Part shown: positions 27,650 through 36,411 of the stretch, piece after piece | Numbering within the stretch: the first letter of the stretch is position 1 | How the letters are laid out: every line of letters begins with the position of its first letter | Assembly: GCF_014596565.1 (NCBI RefSeq) | Contig: NZ_NOIN01000008.1 | Span: 1-64,000, forward strand | Source of the DNA: Pseudomonas sp. PSB18 | GTDB taxonomy: Bacteria; Pseudomonadota; Gammaproteobacteria; Pseudomonadales; Pseudomonadaceae | Direction of reading: 5' to 3' | Length of the DNA stretch: 64,000 bases | The notes under the pieces: generated by a model | What the model was told of the DNA's origin: nothing | Databases searched by the model: none | Seen by the model: the letters and a program-made list of their open reading frames with translations, nothing else | Position numbers and translations under genes: made by a program

Positions 27650-28771
27650 TCAACCGTTGGCCTGTAGCGGCATCTGTTCGCCAAGCACGGCGTAATAATG
27701 CCCCAGCAGGCTGTTGACCACCGAATCCCAGGCGTAATGACGTTCGACGTGACGGCGCGCCAGCAAGCCGCGGCGTTGGCACCCTTCGGAGAAGAGCTGC
27801 CGCACGGCATTGGCCATGGCCTGTGGGTTATTCGGCGTGCATAACAGGCCGCAGTCTTCGTGGACGATCTCGGTGAACGCCCCGGCGGCGACCGCCACCA
27901 CGGGAATGCCGCTGGCCATGGCTTCGAGGATGACCAGGCCGAAGGTTTCCTGATCGCCGGCATGCAGCAGGGCGTCGGCGCTGGCCATCAGCCGGGCAAC
28001 TTGCGGCGCCGGACGGAACGCATCGATCACGGTGACGTTGTCCGGCACGATGGCGGGCATTGACGAGCCGACCAGCAGCAGGTGGTAGCGCTCGCCCAGG
28101 CGCTTCATGCATTTGAGCAGCACCGGCAGGTTCTTTTCCTTGGAACCGCGTCCGGCGAAGATCAGTAGGCGTGTGTCTTCGGCAATACCCAACTCGGCCC
28201 GCAGTTCCGGGTCGCGGGCGCCGGGGTTGAAGGTCTGCAGGTCCACGCCCAATGGCTGCACATGGACATTGCGCACACCCAACCCGGCCAGCTTGTCGGC
28301 CATGACCTGGCTGGGCGCCAGGACCCGGTCGAAGTTACCGTACAACTTGCTGACGTAGGCTTCGATGTTGGGAGTAAACCAATTGCCCATGCGATTGCTC
28401 ACCAGCAGGGGCAGGTCGGAGTGATAGAACCCGATGACGGGCACGTCCAGCTGGCGTCGGGCGTCCAGTGCGGCCCAGGCAGTAAGGTAGGGGTCGCCGA
28501 CTTCGATCAGGTCCGGTTGCAGATCGCGCAGAGCATTGCGCCAGGGCGCCAGGCGCAGCGGGAAGCGGTAGCCCTTGCCGAAGGGCAGCGCAGGGGCGGG
28601 CACCTTGTAGACCCCATCCTGCTCGCTCAAATGCGCGCCGGGAATCAGCAGACTGTGGCGGATGCCGGGCCGATCCCCCAGGCGACGATGCTTGGCATCC
28701 AGATAAGTGCGCACGCCTCCGCTGGCGGGGGCGTAGAACATGGTTATGTCCGCTATATGCACGATGAACAT
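27650..28771 (-). CDS. Glycosyltransferase, GT4 family
   Basis: Protein of 373 residues with two Rossmann-like halves. The N-terminal one has the GG-V motif (ASGGVRTYL, about 14-22). The C-terminal one has a nucleotide-sugar region with FAGRGSKEKN near 200 and the E-x7-E motif in QETFGLVILEAMASG near 280. It probably transfers a sugar to a lipid or glycan acceptor at the inner membrane. It is first in an operon with a deacetylase and a flippase-like protein. The start at MFIVHIADITMFY was preferred because upstream codons run into the REP repeats. Confidence 0.88.
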   Translation of the reverse strand: MFIVHIADITMFYAPASGGVRTYLDAKHRRLGDRPGIRHSLLIPGAHLSEQDGVYKVPAPALPFGKGYRFPLRLAPWRNALRDLQPDLIEVGDPYLTAWAALDARRQLDVPVIGFYHSDLPLLVSNRMGNWFTPNIEAYVSKLYGNFDRVLAPSQVMADKLAGLGVRNVHVQPLGVDLQTFNPGARDPELRAELGIAEDTRLLIFAGRGSKEKNLPVLLKCMKRLGERYHLLLVGSSMPAIVPDNVTVIDAFRPAPQVARLMASADALLHAGDQETFGLVILEAMASGIPVVAVAAGAFTEIVHEDCGLLCTPNNPQAMANAVRQLFSEGCQRRGLLARRHVERHYAWDSVVNSLLGHYYAVLGEQMPLQANG

Positions 28772-28869
28772 CCCTCCGGTCTGTGTTCTCCTGTGTTGAC
28801 CTTTATGAAGAATAGATGTTCGGTTGGGTTGTGGTGGGGGGCAGTTGAGCAATGGATGGACTGGAGGGC

Positions 28870-28971
28870 GCCATCGCGAGCAGGCTCGCTCCCACAGGGG
28901 GGCAGGGGGCCGCTCGCAGCCTGTGTGCCCACTGGAGATCCTATGTGGGAGCGAGCCTGCTCGCGATGGCG
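28870..28971. repeat. REP pair, first of a tandem
   Basis: Inverted copies of GCGAGCAGGCTCGCTCCCAC face each other about 45 bases apart. The linker shares the CTGTGTGCCCA sequence with the next pair, so the two pairs look like a tandem duplication with later drift. Confidence 0.88.
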
Positions 28972-29002
28972 GCTCCCCATCCAACATCACTTCAAGCTGA
29001 TC

Positions 29003-29104
29003 CACCGCTTTCGCGAGCAAGCCCGCTCCCACAGCGGCTTGGGGCGGACGCAGGCTGTGTGCCCACGAAGATCCGCTGTGGGAGCGGGCTTGCTCGCGAA
29101 AGGG
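29003..29104. repeat. REP pair, second of a tandem (variant core)
   Basis: Inverted copies of GCGAGCAAGCCCGCTCCCAC lie around a linker that also contains CTGTGTGCCCA. The pair sits immediately 3' of the chemoreceptor gene. Confidence 0.88.
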
Positions 29105-29116
29105 CCCTTGAGTGCG

Positions 29117-31006
29117 CTAGATACGGAAACTGCCCACCAACTGTTTGAGCCGCGCCGCCTGCTGCTCAAGATCGGAACATGCGCGCAAGGTGGATTGCAG
29201 GTTTTCCACACCTTCCTGGTTCAGGGTGTTGATCTCGGTGATGTCCACGTTGATCGACTCCACCACGGCCGTCTGTTCCTCGGTGGCCGTGGCCACCGAC
29301 TGGTTCATGCCGTCGATTTCACCGATGCGCAGGGTCACGCTGTTCAGGCGTTCGCCGGCCAGGTTGGCGATCTCCACGCTCTCCTGGCTGTGGCGCTGGC
29401 TGTCATTCATGGTCGTGACCGACGCCCGGGCGCCGACCTGCAACTCCTCGATCATGGTCTGCACCTGTTGCGCCGACTCCTGAGTGCGATGGGCCAGGTT
29501 GCGCACCTCATCGGCCACCACGGCAAATCCGCGCCCGGCCTCGCCGGCCCGGGCGGCTTCGATCGCCGCGTTGAGGGCCAGCAGGTTGGTTTGCTGGGAA
29601 ATGCTGGTGATCACTTCCAGGATCTGGCCGATGTTCACGGTCTTGCTATTGAGCGATTCGATGTTACTGCTTGATGTGCTCAGCAGATCAGACAGCCGGT
29701 TCATCGCGGCAATGCTGCGGTCTACCACCTGCTGGCCGTCTTCCGCCAGGCCACGGGCATCGCTGGCCTGATGGGACGCCTGGGCGGCATTGCGGGCGAT
29801 TTCCTGGGCGGCGGCGCCCAATTGGTTGATGGCTGCGGCGACGCTGTTGGTCCGGCTGGACTGTTCGTCGGAATTGACCATCGACGAGTTCGAGGCGCTC
29901 ACCACGCGCAAGGCCACTTCGTTGACGTGCGCGGTGGCGGAAGACACTTCGCGGATCGACCCGTGGATCCGCTCCACGAAGCGGTTGAACGCAGTGCCCA
30001 GGATACCGAATTCGTCCTGGCTCTGGATCGTCAGGCGTTTGGTCAGGTCGCCCTCGCCGTCGGCGATGTCCTCCATGGCCCGGGTCATGACATGCAATGG
30101 TTGGATCAGGAGACGAATCAGCATGCTCAGCAGCGCGATGATGAAGACCACGGCAATGACCGTGGCAATCACCGCCGAGGTTCGGAAATTGCTCAGCATC
30201 GAGTAGGCCTGATCCTTGTCGACCGACACACCGACGTACCAGTTCACCGAGGGCAGGCCCTTGATCGGGGTGAAGGTGACGATGCGCGTATGGCCGTCAA
30301 CCTCGACTTCGCTGATCTGGTCGCTGATTTTTGGTGTGTTTTGCGGATAGGCATCGTTCAGGGTCTTCATGACCAGGGCTTTATCGGGGTGCACCAGGAT
30401 CTTGCCGTCGGCGCTGACCAGGTAGGCGTAGCCCATGCCGTCGAAATCCACGGTCTTGAGGTTGTCGATGATGGTCTGCAGGCTCAGGTCGCCGCCTACC
30501 ACGCCGACACTTTGTCCGTTGTTCCTGGACGCGGTGGCAATGGAGATGATCAGTCCGCCGCTGGCGGCATCGATGTAGGGTTCGGTCAGGGTCGCGGTGC
30601 CGCTGCTTTCGGCGCCTTTGTACCAAGGGCGTACCCGGGGATCGAAGCCATCGGGCATCTTCGCGTCGGGGCGTATGATGAAGCTGCCCTTGGCATCACC
30701 CAGGTAGGACGCCATGAAGGTGGAAGTCAGCGCTTTCTGTTCCAGCAAGCGGGTGACACTGGCCTGATCCGGAGTGACGGCGATGTTCTGCGCCAGGTTT
30801 TCGATCAGCAGGATACGGCCGCTCAGCCAGGTCTGGATGTTGCTCGCCGTGACGTCGCTCATTTCATGCAGGTAGCTGTCGAGGTCGTCACGAATGGCGT
30901 TGCGTTGCAGGTAATCGTTGTAGGCGGTGAATGAAGCGAAGGCCGCTATGACGATCAGTGCGGCGGCAAGCAGGATTTTGTGGCTGAAACGCAGGTTTTT
31001 GTTCAT
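29117..31006 (-). CDS. PctA-like amino-acid chemoreceptor (dCache_1 MCP)
   Basis: Protein of 629 residues, the same length as P. aeruginosa PctA. It has TM1 (about 10-28), a periplasmic dCache domain (about 30-275), TM2 (about 280-302), HAMP, and the signalling tip with NLLALNAAIEAARAGEAGRG. Residues known in PctA to bind amino acids are present at the same numbers: R126, W128, Y129, Y144, D146 and D173; position 121 is Phe where I recall Tyr. It should steer flagella toward L-amino acids; the exact ligand range cannot be read from sequence. The C-terminus has no CheR-docking pentapeptide. It is monocistronic, with a REP tandem behind it. Confidence 0.92.
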   Translation of the reverse strand: MNKNLRFSHKILLAAALIVIAAFASFTAYNDYLQRNAIRDDLDSYLHEMSDVTASNIQTWLSGRILLIENLAQNIAVTPDQASVTRLLEQKALTSTFMASYLGDAKGSFIIRPDAKMPDGFDPRVRPWYKGAESSGTATLTEPYIDAASGGLIISIATASRNNGQSVGVVGGDLSLQTIIDNLKTVDFDGMGYAYLVSADGKILVHPDKALVMKTLNDAYPQNTPKISDQISEVEVDGHTRIVTFTPIKGLPSVNWYVGVSVDKDQAYSMLSNFRTSAVIATVIAVVFIIALLSMLIRLLIQPLHVMTRAMEDIADGEGDLTKRLTIQSQDEFGILGTAFNRFVERIHGSIREVSSATAHVNEVALRVVSASNSSMVNSDEQSSRTNSVAAAINQLGAAAQEIARNAAQASHQASDARGLAEDGQQVVDRSIAAMNRLSDLLSTSSSNIESLNSKTVNIGQILEVITSISQQTNLLALNAAIEAARAGEAGRGFAVVADEVRNLAHRTQESAQQVQTMIEELQVGARASVTTMNDSQRHSQESVEIANLAGERLNSVTLRIGEIDGMNQSVATATEEQTAVVESINVDITEINTLNQEGVENLQSTLRACSDLEQQAARLKQLVGSFRI

Positions 31007-31194
31007 GGCTCGGGGTTCCGCGGAGTCTTATAGCTCTGGGCGTGCTTTTATATGAAAAGTTCGAAAAAAGGCGCCGTGTTGAAAGTTCTGATATTTCCTT
31101 CTCTCCCTGGGGAATTATCCGACCGTGTTTTCACTGAGGTCTGTCGCTTCCTATATCGGCCATACTTGGCTAGAAATTAATCACAGGTGACCAC

Positions 31195-32676
31195 ATGCCT
31201 GACTCACTGCAACTCGTTATCGGGGCCGACCTCGCCGGCCAGCCCATTGGCCAGGCCATGCGCCTGGCGAACCGTCATGGCCTGGTGGCAGGTGCCACCG
31301 GTACCGGCAAGACCGTTACCCTGCAGCGCCTGGCCGAAGCCTTCAGCGATGCTGGCGTGGCGGTGTTTGCGGCGGACATCAAGGGCGACCTTTGCGGGCT
31401 CGGCGCCGCCGGCAACCCCCAGGGCAAAGTCGCTGAGCGCATTGCCGGCATGCCCTGGCTCGAACATAAGCCCCGGGCTTATCCGGTGACCCTGTGGGAC
31501 GTTCACGGCCAGTCCGGGCACCCGCTGCGCACCACCCTCAGCGAGATGGGGCCGTTGCTGCTCGGCAGCCTGTTGGAACTGACCGACAGCCAGCAGGCGG
31601 CGTTGTACGCCGCGTTCAAGGTGGCGGATCGTGAAGGCCTGTTATTGCTGGACCTCAAGGACCTGAAGGCCCTGCTCAACCACCTCAAGGACAATCCGGT
31701 GCTGTTGGGGGACGATGCGGCCCTGATGACCACCGGCTCCAGCCAGGCGCTGTTGCGGCGCTTGTCCACCCTGGAACAGCAGGGGGCCGACGCGTTGTTT
31801 GGCGAACCGGCCTTGCAGCTCGAAGACATCCTGCAACCGGACGGCGACGGTCGTGGCCGCATTCATTTGCTGGACGCCAGTCGTCTGGTCCACGAGGCGC
31901 CCAAGGTCTACGCGACGTTCCTGCTGTGGCTGCTGGCCGAGCTGTTCGAGCAATTGCCCGAGCGCGGCGATGCGGACAAACCGTTACTGGCACTGTTCTT
32001 CGATGAGGCGCATTTGCTGTTCGCCGGTACACCGAAGGCGTTGCAGGAGCGCTTGGAACAAGTGGTGCGCCTGATCCGCTCCAAAGGCGTCGGGGTATAT
32101 TTCGTCACTCAATCCCCAGGCGACTTGCCGGACGACGTCCTGGCGCAGTTGGGATTGCGCATCCAGCATGGCCTGCGGGCCTTTACCGCTAAGGAACAGA
32201 AATCCCTGCGGGCGGTGGCCGACGGCTTTCGGCCGAACCCTCAGTTTGACGCCCTGGCCGTGCTTACCGAACTGGGCATCGGCGAGGCCCTGGTGGGCAC
32301 CCTGCAGGAAAAGGGCACGCCGGAGATGGTCCGGCGGGTGTTGGTGGCGCCGCCGCAGTCGCGCATCGGACCGCTGACCGAGGCCGAGCGCGCCGGCTTG
32401 ATCGCCCGTTCGCCATTGCAGGGACGCTACGATAAACCCATTGATCGCGAATCGGCCTATGAAGTGCTGATGGGCCGCAAGGGCCTGGAGCCCGAAGTGG
32501 CGCCCGGCAAACCGGTGGCCGAGGAGCCGAGCTTTACCGAAAAGGCCGGGGAATTTCTCGGCACGGCGGCGGGCCAGGCATTGAAATCGGCGATGCGCCA
32601 GGCGGCCAATCAATTGGGGCGACAGTTGGTGCGAGGGTTGATGGGATCATTGCTGGGAGGCAGCAAACGGCGGTAG
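31195..32676 (+). CDS. HerA-like ATPase / DUF853 (YjgR-type)
   Basis: Protein of 493 residues. Walker A GATGTGKT lies at about 33-40, Walker B LALFFDEAHLLF near 262-273, and the sensor segment YFVTQSPGDLPD further on, all characteristic of the YjgR/DUF853 group of HerA-FtsK ATPases. The C-terminal tail is rich in Ala and Gly. The group is widespread but its role is not established; DNA processing or translocation is the usual guess. The start has GGTGA nine bases upstream. A REP pair follows the gene. Confidence 0.88.
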   Translation: MPDSLQLVIGADLAGQPIGQAMRLANRHGLVAGATGTGKTVTLQRLAEAFSDAGVAVFAADIKGDLCGLGAAGNPQGKVAERIAGMPWLEHKPRAYPVTLWDVHGQSGHPLRTTLSEMGPLLLGSLLELTDSQQAALYAAFKVADREGLLLLDLKDLKALLNHLKDNPVLLGDDAALMTTGSSQALLRRLSTLEQQGADALFGEPALQLEDILQPDGDGRGRIHLLDASRLVHEAPKVYATFLLWLLAELFEQLPERGDADKPLLALFFDEAHLLFAGTPKALQERLEQVVRLIRSKGVGVYFVTQSPGDLPDDVLAQLGLRIQHGLRAFTAKEQKSLRAVADGFRPNPQFDALAVLTELGIGEALVGTLQEKGTPEMVRRVLVAPPQSRIGPLTEAERAGLIARSPLQGRYDKPIDRESAYEVLMGRKGLEPEVAPGKPVAEEPSFTEKAGEFLGTAAGQALKSAMRQAANQLGRQLVRGLMGSLLGGSKRR

Positions 32677-32695
32677 CTCAAGAACCGGGGCGCGC

Positions 32696-32795
32696 TCATC
32701 GCGAGCAGGCTCGCTCCCACAAGGGATCGCATGCGGTTCCTCTCACAGGAGATCGCATGCGGTTCACTGTGGGAGCGAGCCTGCTCGCGATGGCT
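32696..32795. repeat. REP pair with internal direct repeat
   Basis: Inverted GCGAGCAGGCTCGCTCCCAC copies lie between yjgR-like and dciA. The linker contains GATCGCATGCGGTTC twice as a direct repeat (32726-32740 and 32751-32765), which suggests slippage or local duplication. Confidence 0.88.
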
Positions 32796-32816
32796 GCCTG
32801 CCGGGCAATGGAGGTC

Positions 32817-33272
32817 TCAGGGCTTGGCCCTGGCATGGGCCGCCAACCGCTCCAGCGCGGCCCGCAGGCTCGGATCGCTGATGCCGTCCGCGGTGGCCTG
32901 GATGGTTTCGGCGGCGTCGGTGGACAGGTCCAGGGTATGCCCCTTGGCCCCGGCCTGTACGGTGGGTGGCTGCACCTTGAAGAGAATCCGCGTCAGGCTG
33001 GCAAACTCCTCGAATGCCTGCAATTGACGCAGCAGGCGTTTCTGTTGGTAGCGCAGGCGCGTGGCCCAGTGACCATCCGTGACGATCAACAGCAAACTGC
33101 CTTCACGCCAGGACGCCACGTGGCAGTGTTCGCGGGCGGCGGGCTGCAACTGGCTGTCCAGCAGGCGTTGCAGGTGGCCCAGGCGCTTGGCGTGGCCGAA
33201 GATGGCTTTCAGCGGTTTGGCTTCGCGCAACAGAACGGCGGGAGCCTTGGCTGGGAGAGGGCGGAAGGCCAT
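32817..33272 (-). CDS. dciA: DUF721 protein, DciA-type helicase loader
   Basis: Protein of 151 residues with the DUF721 core (HCHVASWREGSLLLIVTD near 49-66, preceded by a basic, helical N-terminus). DciA proteins recruit or load the replicative helicase DnaB in bacteria that lack DnaC. The gene is divergent from secA, as in P. aeruginosa. The protein ends in an Ala-rich tail. The symbol rests on family and position. Confidence 0.8.
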   Translation of the reverse strand: MAFRPLPAKAPAVLLREAKPLKAIFGHAKRLGHLQRLLDSQLQPAAREHCHVASWREGSLLLIVTDGHWATRLRYQQKRLLRQLQAFEEFASLTRILFKVQPPTVQAGAKGHTLDLSTDAAETIQATADGISDPSLRAALERLAAHARAKP

Positions 33273-33569
33273 GAACGAATACCGCGAGTGACAGAGGCGC
33301 CATGGTAGCAGAAAGCGCCCGGTACGCCTCGGCCAATGGCTGTTTACTCACACAAACAGTAGGAACTTATGCGTTTTGTGGGTTGAACTTCGCGTAAAAG
33401 CCCTTATTTTAGGAGGGCCCCGTCACAGCGCTGTGCCAGCATCGTGGATAACGCCACTTTCCTCACCATCGTTTCCGGGTAGAATGCTCGTTCGCATGCG
33501 GCCATGAGGGCTGCACGGGCGACTCACGGGGCCGCCCTCCATCCCTTTAGTGTGGAAGATCCTGCCGAT

Positions 33570-36311
33570 ATGTTTGCGCCTTTGTTAAAGAAACTCTTTG
33601 GAAGCAAGAACGAGCGTGAAGTCAAACGCATGCTCAAGACGGTACAGATCGTCAATGCCTTCGAAGAGCAAATGGTGGCCCTTTCGGACGATCAGTTACG
33701 CGCCAAGACTGCCGAATTCAAGGACCGCATCGCCAAGGGGGAAACCCTCGACCAGCTCCTGCCCGAAGCGTTTGCGGTTGCCCGCGAAGCCGGCAAGCGG
33801 GTCATGGGCATGCGCCACTTCGACGTCCAGTTGATCGGCGGCATGACCTTGCACGAAGGCAAGATCGCCGAAATGCGCACCGGTGAGGGTAAAACCCTCG
33901 TGGCGACCCTGGGTGTCTACCTCAACGCGCTGTCCGGCAAGGGCGTGCACGTGGTGACGGTCAACGACTACCTGGCCCGCCGCGACGCCAACTGGATGCG
34001 CCCGCTCTACGAATTCCTCGGGCTGACCGTCGGCGTGGTCACGCCGTTCCAGCCGCCGGAAGAGAAACGTGCCGCCTACGCTGCCGACATCACCTACGGT
34101 ACCAACAACGAATTCGGTTTCGACTACCTGCGCGACAACATGGCGTTCAGCCTGGAAGAAAAATTCCAGCGTGAACTCAATTTCGCGGTCATCGACGAAG
34201 TCGACTCCATCCTCATCGACGAAGCCCGTACCCCGCTGATCATTTCCGGTCAGGCCGAGGACAGCTCCAAGCTGTACATGGAGATCAACAAACTGATCCC
34301 GCAGCTCAAGCTGCACGTCGAGGAAGTCGAAGGCGAAGTGACCCAGGCCGGGCACTTTACCGTTGACGAGAAGACCCGCCAGGTCGAACTCAACGAAGCC
34401 GGTCATCAATACATCGAGGAAGTGCTGACCCGCGTCGGCCTGCTGGCCGAAGGCGAAAGCCTGTACTCGGCCCATAATCTGGGCCTGCTGACCCACGTCT
34501 ATGCCGGCCTGCGTGCCCACAAGCTGTTCCATCGCAACGTCGAATACATCGTGCAGGACGGCCAGGTGGTGCTGGTCGACGAGCATACCGGTCGTACCAT
34601 GCCCGGCCGTCGCCTGTCCGAAGGCCTGCACCAGGCCATCGAAGCCAAGGAAGGCCTGAACATCCAGGCCGAGAGCCAGACACTGGCCTCGACCACCTTC
34701 CAGAACTACTTCCGCCTGTACAACAAGCTGTCCGGCATGACCGGTACCGCCGACACCGAAGCGTTCGAGTTCCACCAGATCTACGGCCTGCAAGTGGTGG
34801 TGATCCCGACGAACAAGCCGCTGGCGCGTAAAGACTACAACGACCTGGTGTTCCTGACCGCCGAAGAGAAGTACGCGGCGATCATCAACGACATCAAGGA
34901 CGGCATGGCCCAGGGTCGTCCGATCCTGGTGGGTACCGCCACCATCGAAACCTCCGAGCACATGTCCGCATTGCTCAACAAGGAAGGCATCGAGCACAAG
35001 GTCCTCAACGCCAAGTTCCACGAGAAGGAAGCCGAGATCATCGCCCAGGCCGGTCGCCCGGGCGCGCTGACCATCGCCACCAACATGGCCGGTCGCGGTA
35101 CCGACATCCTGCTGGGCGGCAACTGGGAAGTGGAAGTCGCCTCCCTGGAAAACCCGACGCCCGAGCAGATCGCGCAGATCAAGGCCGACTGGCAGAAGCG
35201 TCACCAACAGGTGCTCGAATCCGGTGGCTTGCAGGTGATCGCTTCCGAGCGTCATGAATCGCGCCGTATCGACAACCAGTTGCGTGGCCGTGCCGGTCGC
35301 CAGGGTGACGCCGGTTCCAGCCGCTTCTACCTGTCCCTGGAAGACAGCCTGATGCGTATCTTCGCTTCTGACCGGGTGAAGAACTTCATGAAGGCCCTGG
35401 GTATGCAGCCTGGCGAAGCGATCGAACACCGCATGGTGACGAACGCCATCGAGAAGGCCCAGCGCAAGGTCGAAGGACGCAACTTCGATATCCGCAAGCA
35501 ACTGCTCGAGTTCGACGACGTCAACAACGAACAGCGTAAAGTGATCTATCACATGCGTAACAGTTTGTTGGCCGCCGACAACATCGGTGACACCATCGCC
35601 GACTTCCGCCAGGAAGTGCTCGACGCTACCGTCAGCGCTCATATTCCACCGCAGTCGCTGCCGGAGCAGTGGGACATCGCCGGCCTGGAAGCTGCCTTGC
35701 GCAGCGACTTTGGCGTGTCGTTGCCGATCCAGCAGTGGCTCGACGAAGACGACCACCTGTACGAGGAAACCCTGCGCGAGAAGCTGCTGGCCGAACTGAT
35801 TGCCGCGTACAACGAGAAAGAAGACCAGGCCGGCGCCGAAGCGCTGCGCTCCTTCGAGAAGCAGATCGTGTTGCGGGTACTGGACGACCTGTGGAAAGAC
35901 CACCTGTCGACCATGGATCACCTGCGCCACGGTATCCATCTGCGCGGTTATGCCCAGAAGAACCCGAAGCAGGAATACAAGCGTGAATCCTTCACCTTGT
36001 TCTCCGAGCTGCTGGACTCGATCAAGCGCGACTCGATCCGCGTGCTGTCCCACGTCCAGGTTCGCCGCGAAGACCCGGCCGAAGAGGAAGCCCGACTGCG
36101 TCAGGAAGCCGAGGCCCTGGCCGCGCGCATGCAGTTCGAACACGCCGAAGCCCCTGGCCTGGAAGTGTCCCAGGCCCAGGAAGAGGGAGTCGATGTGGAT
36201 GTCGCCCTGGCGACCGCGCCGGTGCGCAACGAGCAGAAGCTGGGCCGTAACGAACTGTGCTATTGCGGTTCGGGCAAGAAATACAAGCATTGCCACGGGC
36301 AGATCCAGTAA
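33570..36311 (+). CDS. secA: Preprotein translocase ATPase SecA
   Basis: Protein of 913 residues, the normal length. Walker A MRTGEGKTLVA lies near 102-112 and the DEVDSILIDEART motif near 209-221. TNMAGRGTDILLGG, and QLRGRAGRQGDAG in motor domain 2, follow. The C-terminal zinc motif is C-Y-C-G-S-G-K-K-Y-K-H-C-H. It drives post-translational export through SecYEG and binds SecB through the zinc tail. The start was chosen at MFAPLLKKLFG by family comparison; the longer frame adds 22 residues with no support. No typical secM-like leader frame is obvious upstream. Confidence 0.97.
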   Translation: MFAPLLKKLFGSKNEREVKRMLKTVQIVNAFEEQMVALSDDQLRAKTAEFKDRIAKGETLDQLLPEAFAVAREAGKRVMGMRHFDVQLIGGMTLHEGKIAEMRTGEGKTLVATLGVYLNALSGKGVHVVTVNDYLARRDANWMRPLYEFLGLTVGVVTPFQPPEEKRAAYAADITYGTNNEFGFDYLRDNMAFSLEEKFQRELNFAVIDEVDSILIDEARTPLIISGQAEDSSKLYMEINKLIPQLKLHVEEVEGEVTQAGHFTVDEKTRQVELNEAGHQYIEEVLTRVGLLAEGESLYSAHNLGLLTHVYAGLRAHKLFHRNVEYIVQDGQVVLVDEHTGRTMPGRRLSEGLHQAIEAKEGLNIQAESQTLASTTFQNYFRLYNKLSGMTGTADTEAFEFHQIYGLQVVVIPTNKPLARKDYNDLVFLTAEEKYAAIINDIKDGMAQGRPILVGTATIETSEHMSALLNKEGIEHKVLNAKFHEKEAEIIAQAGRPGALTIATNMAGRGTDILLGGNWEVEVASLENPTPEQIAQIKADWQKRHQQVLESGGLQVIASERHESRRIDNQLRGRAGRQGDAGSSRFYLSLEDSLMRIFASDRVKNFMKALGMQPGEAIEHRMVTNAIEKAQRKVEGRNFDIRKQLLEFDDVNNEQRKVIYHMRNSLLAADNIGDTIADFRQEVLDATVSAHIPPQSLPEQWDIAGLEAALRSDFGVSLPIQQWLDEDDHLYEETLREKLLAELIAAYNEKEDQAGAEALRSFEKQIVLRVLDDLWKDHLSTMDHLRHGIHLRGYAQKNPKQEYKRESFTLFSELLDSIKRDSIRVLSHVQVRREDPAEEEARLRQEAEALAARMQFEHAEAPGLEVSQAQEEGVDVDVALATAPVRNEQKLGRNELCYCGSGKKYKHCHGQIQ

Positions 36312-36338
36312 CGCCCGTTTCAAACGCTGAATGACCCG

Positions 36339-36373
36339 CGCCGCGACAGGCAACCTCTGTCGCGGCGTTTTGC
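36339..36373 (+). terminator. Rho-independent terminator of secA
   Basis: A perfect 11-base stem CGCCGCGACAG / CTGTCGCGGCG with a 7-base loop is followed by TTTT, between secA and argJ. Confidence 0.88.
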
Positions 36374-36411
36374 CATTTGATTCAGACATACATTTATTGA
36401 GGAGCGCATTC

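Noticed and set aside
28262..29674. Plus-strand frame running from the glycosyltransferase through REP repeats into the chemoreceptor
   Set aside because: It crosses intergenic REP hairpins and reads both genes antisense.
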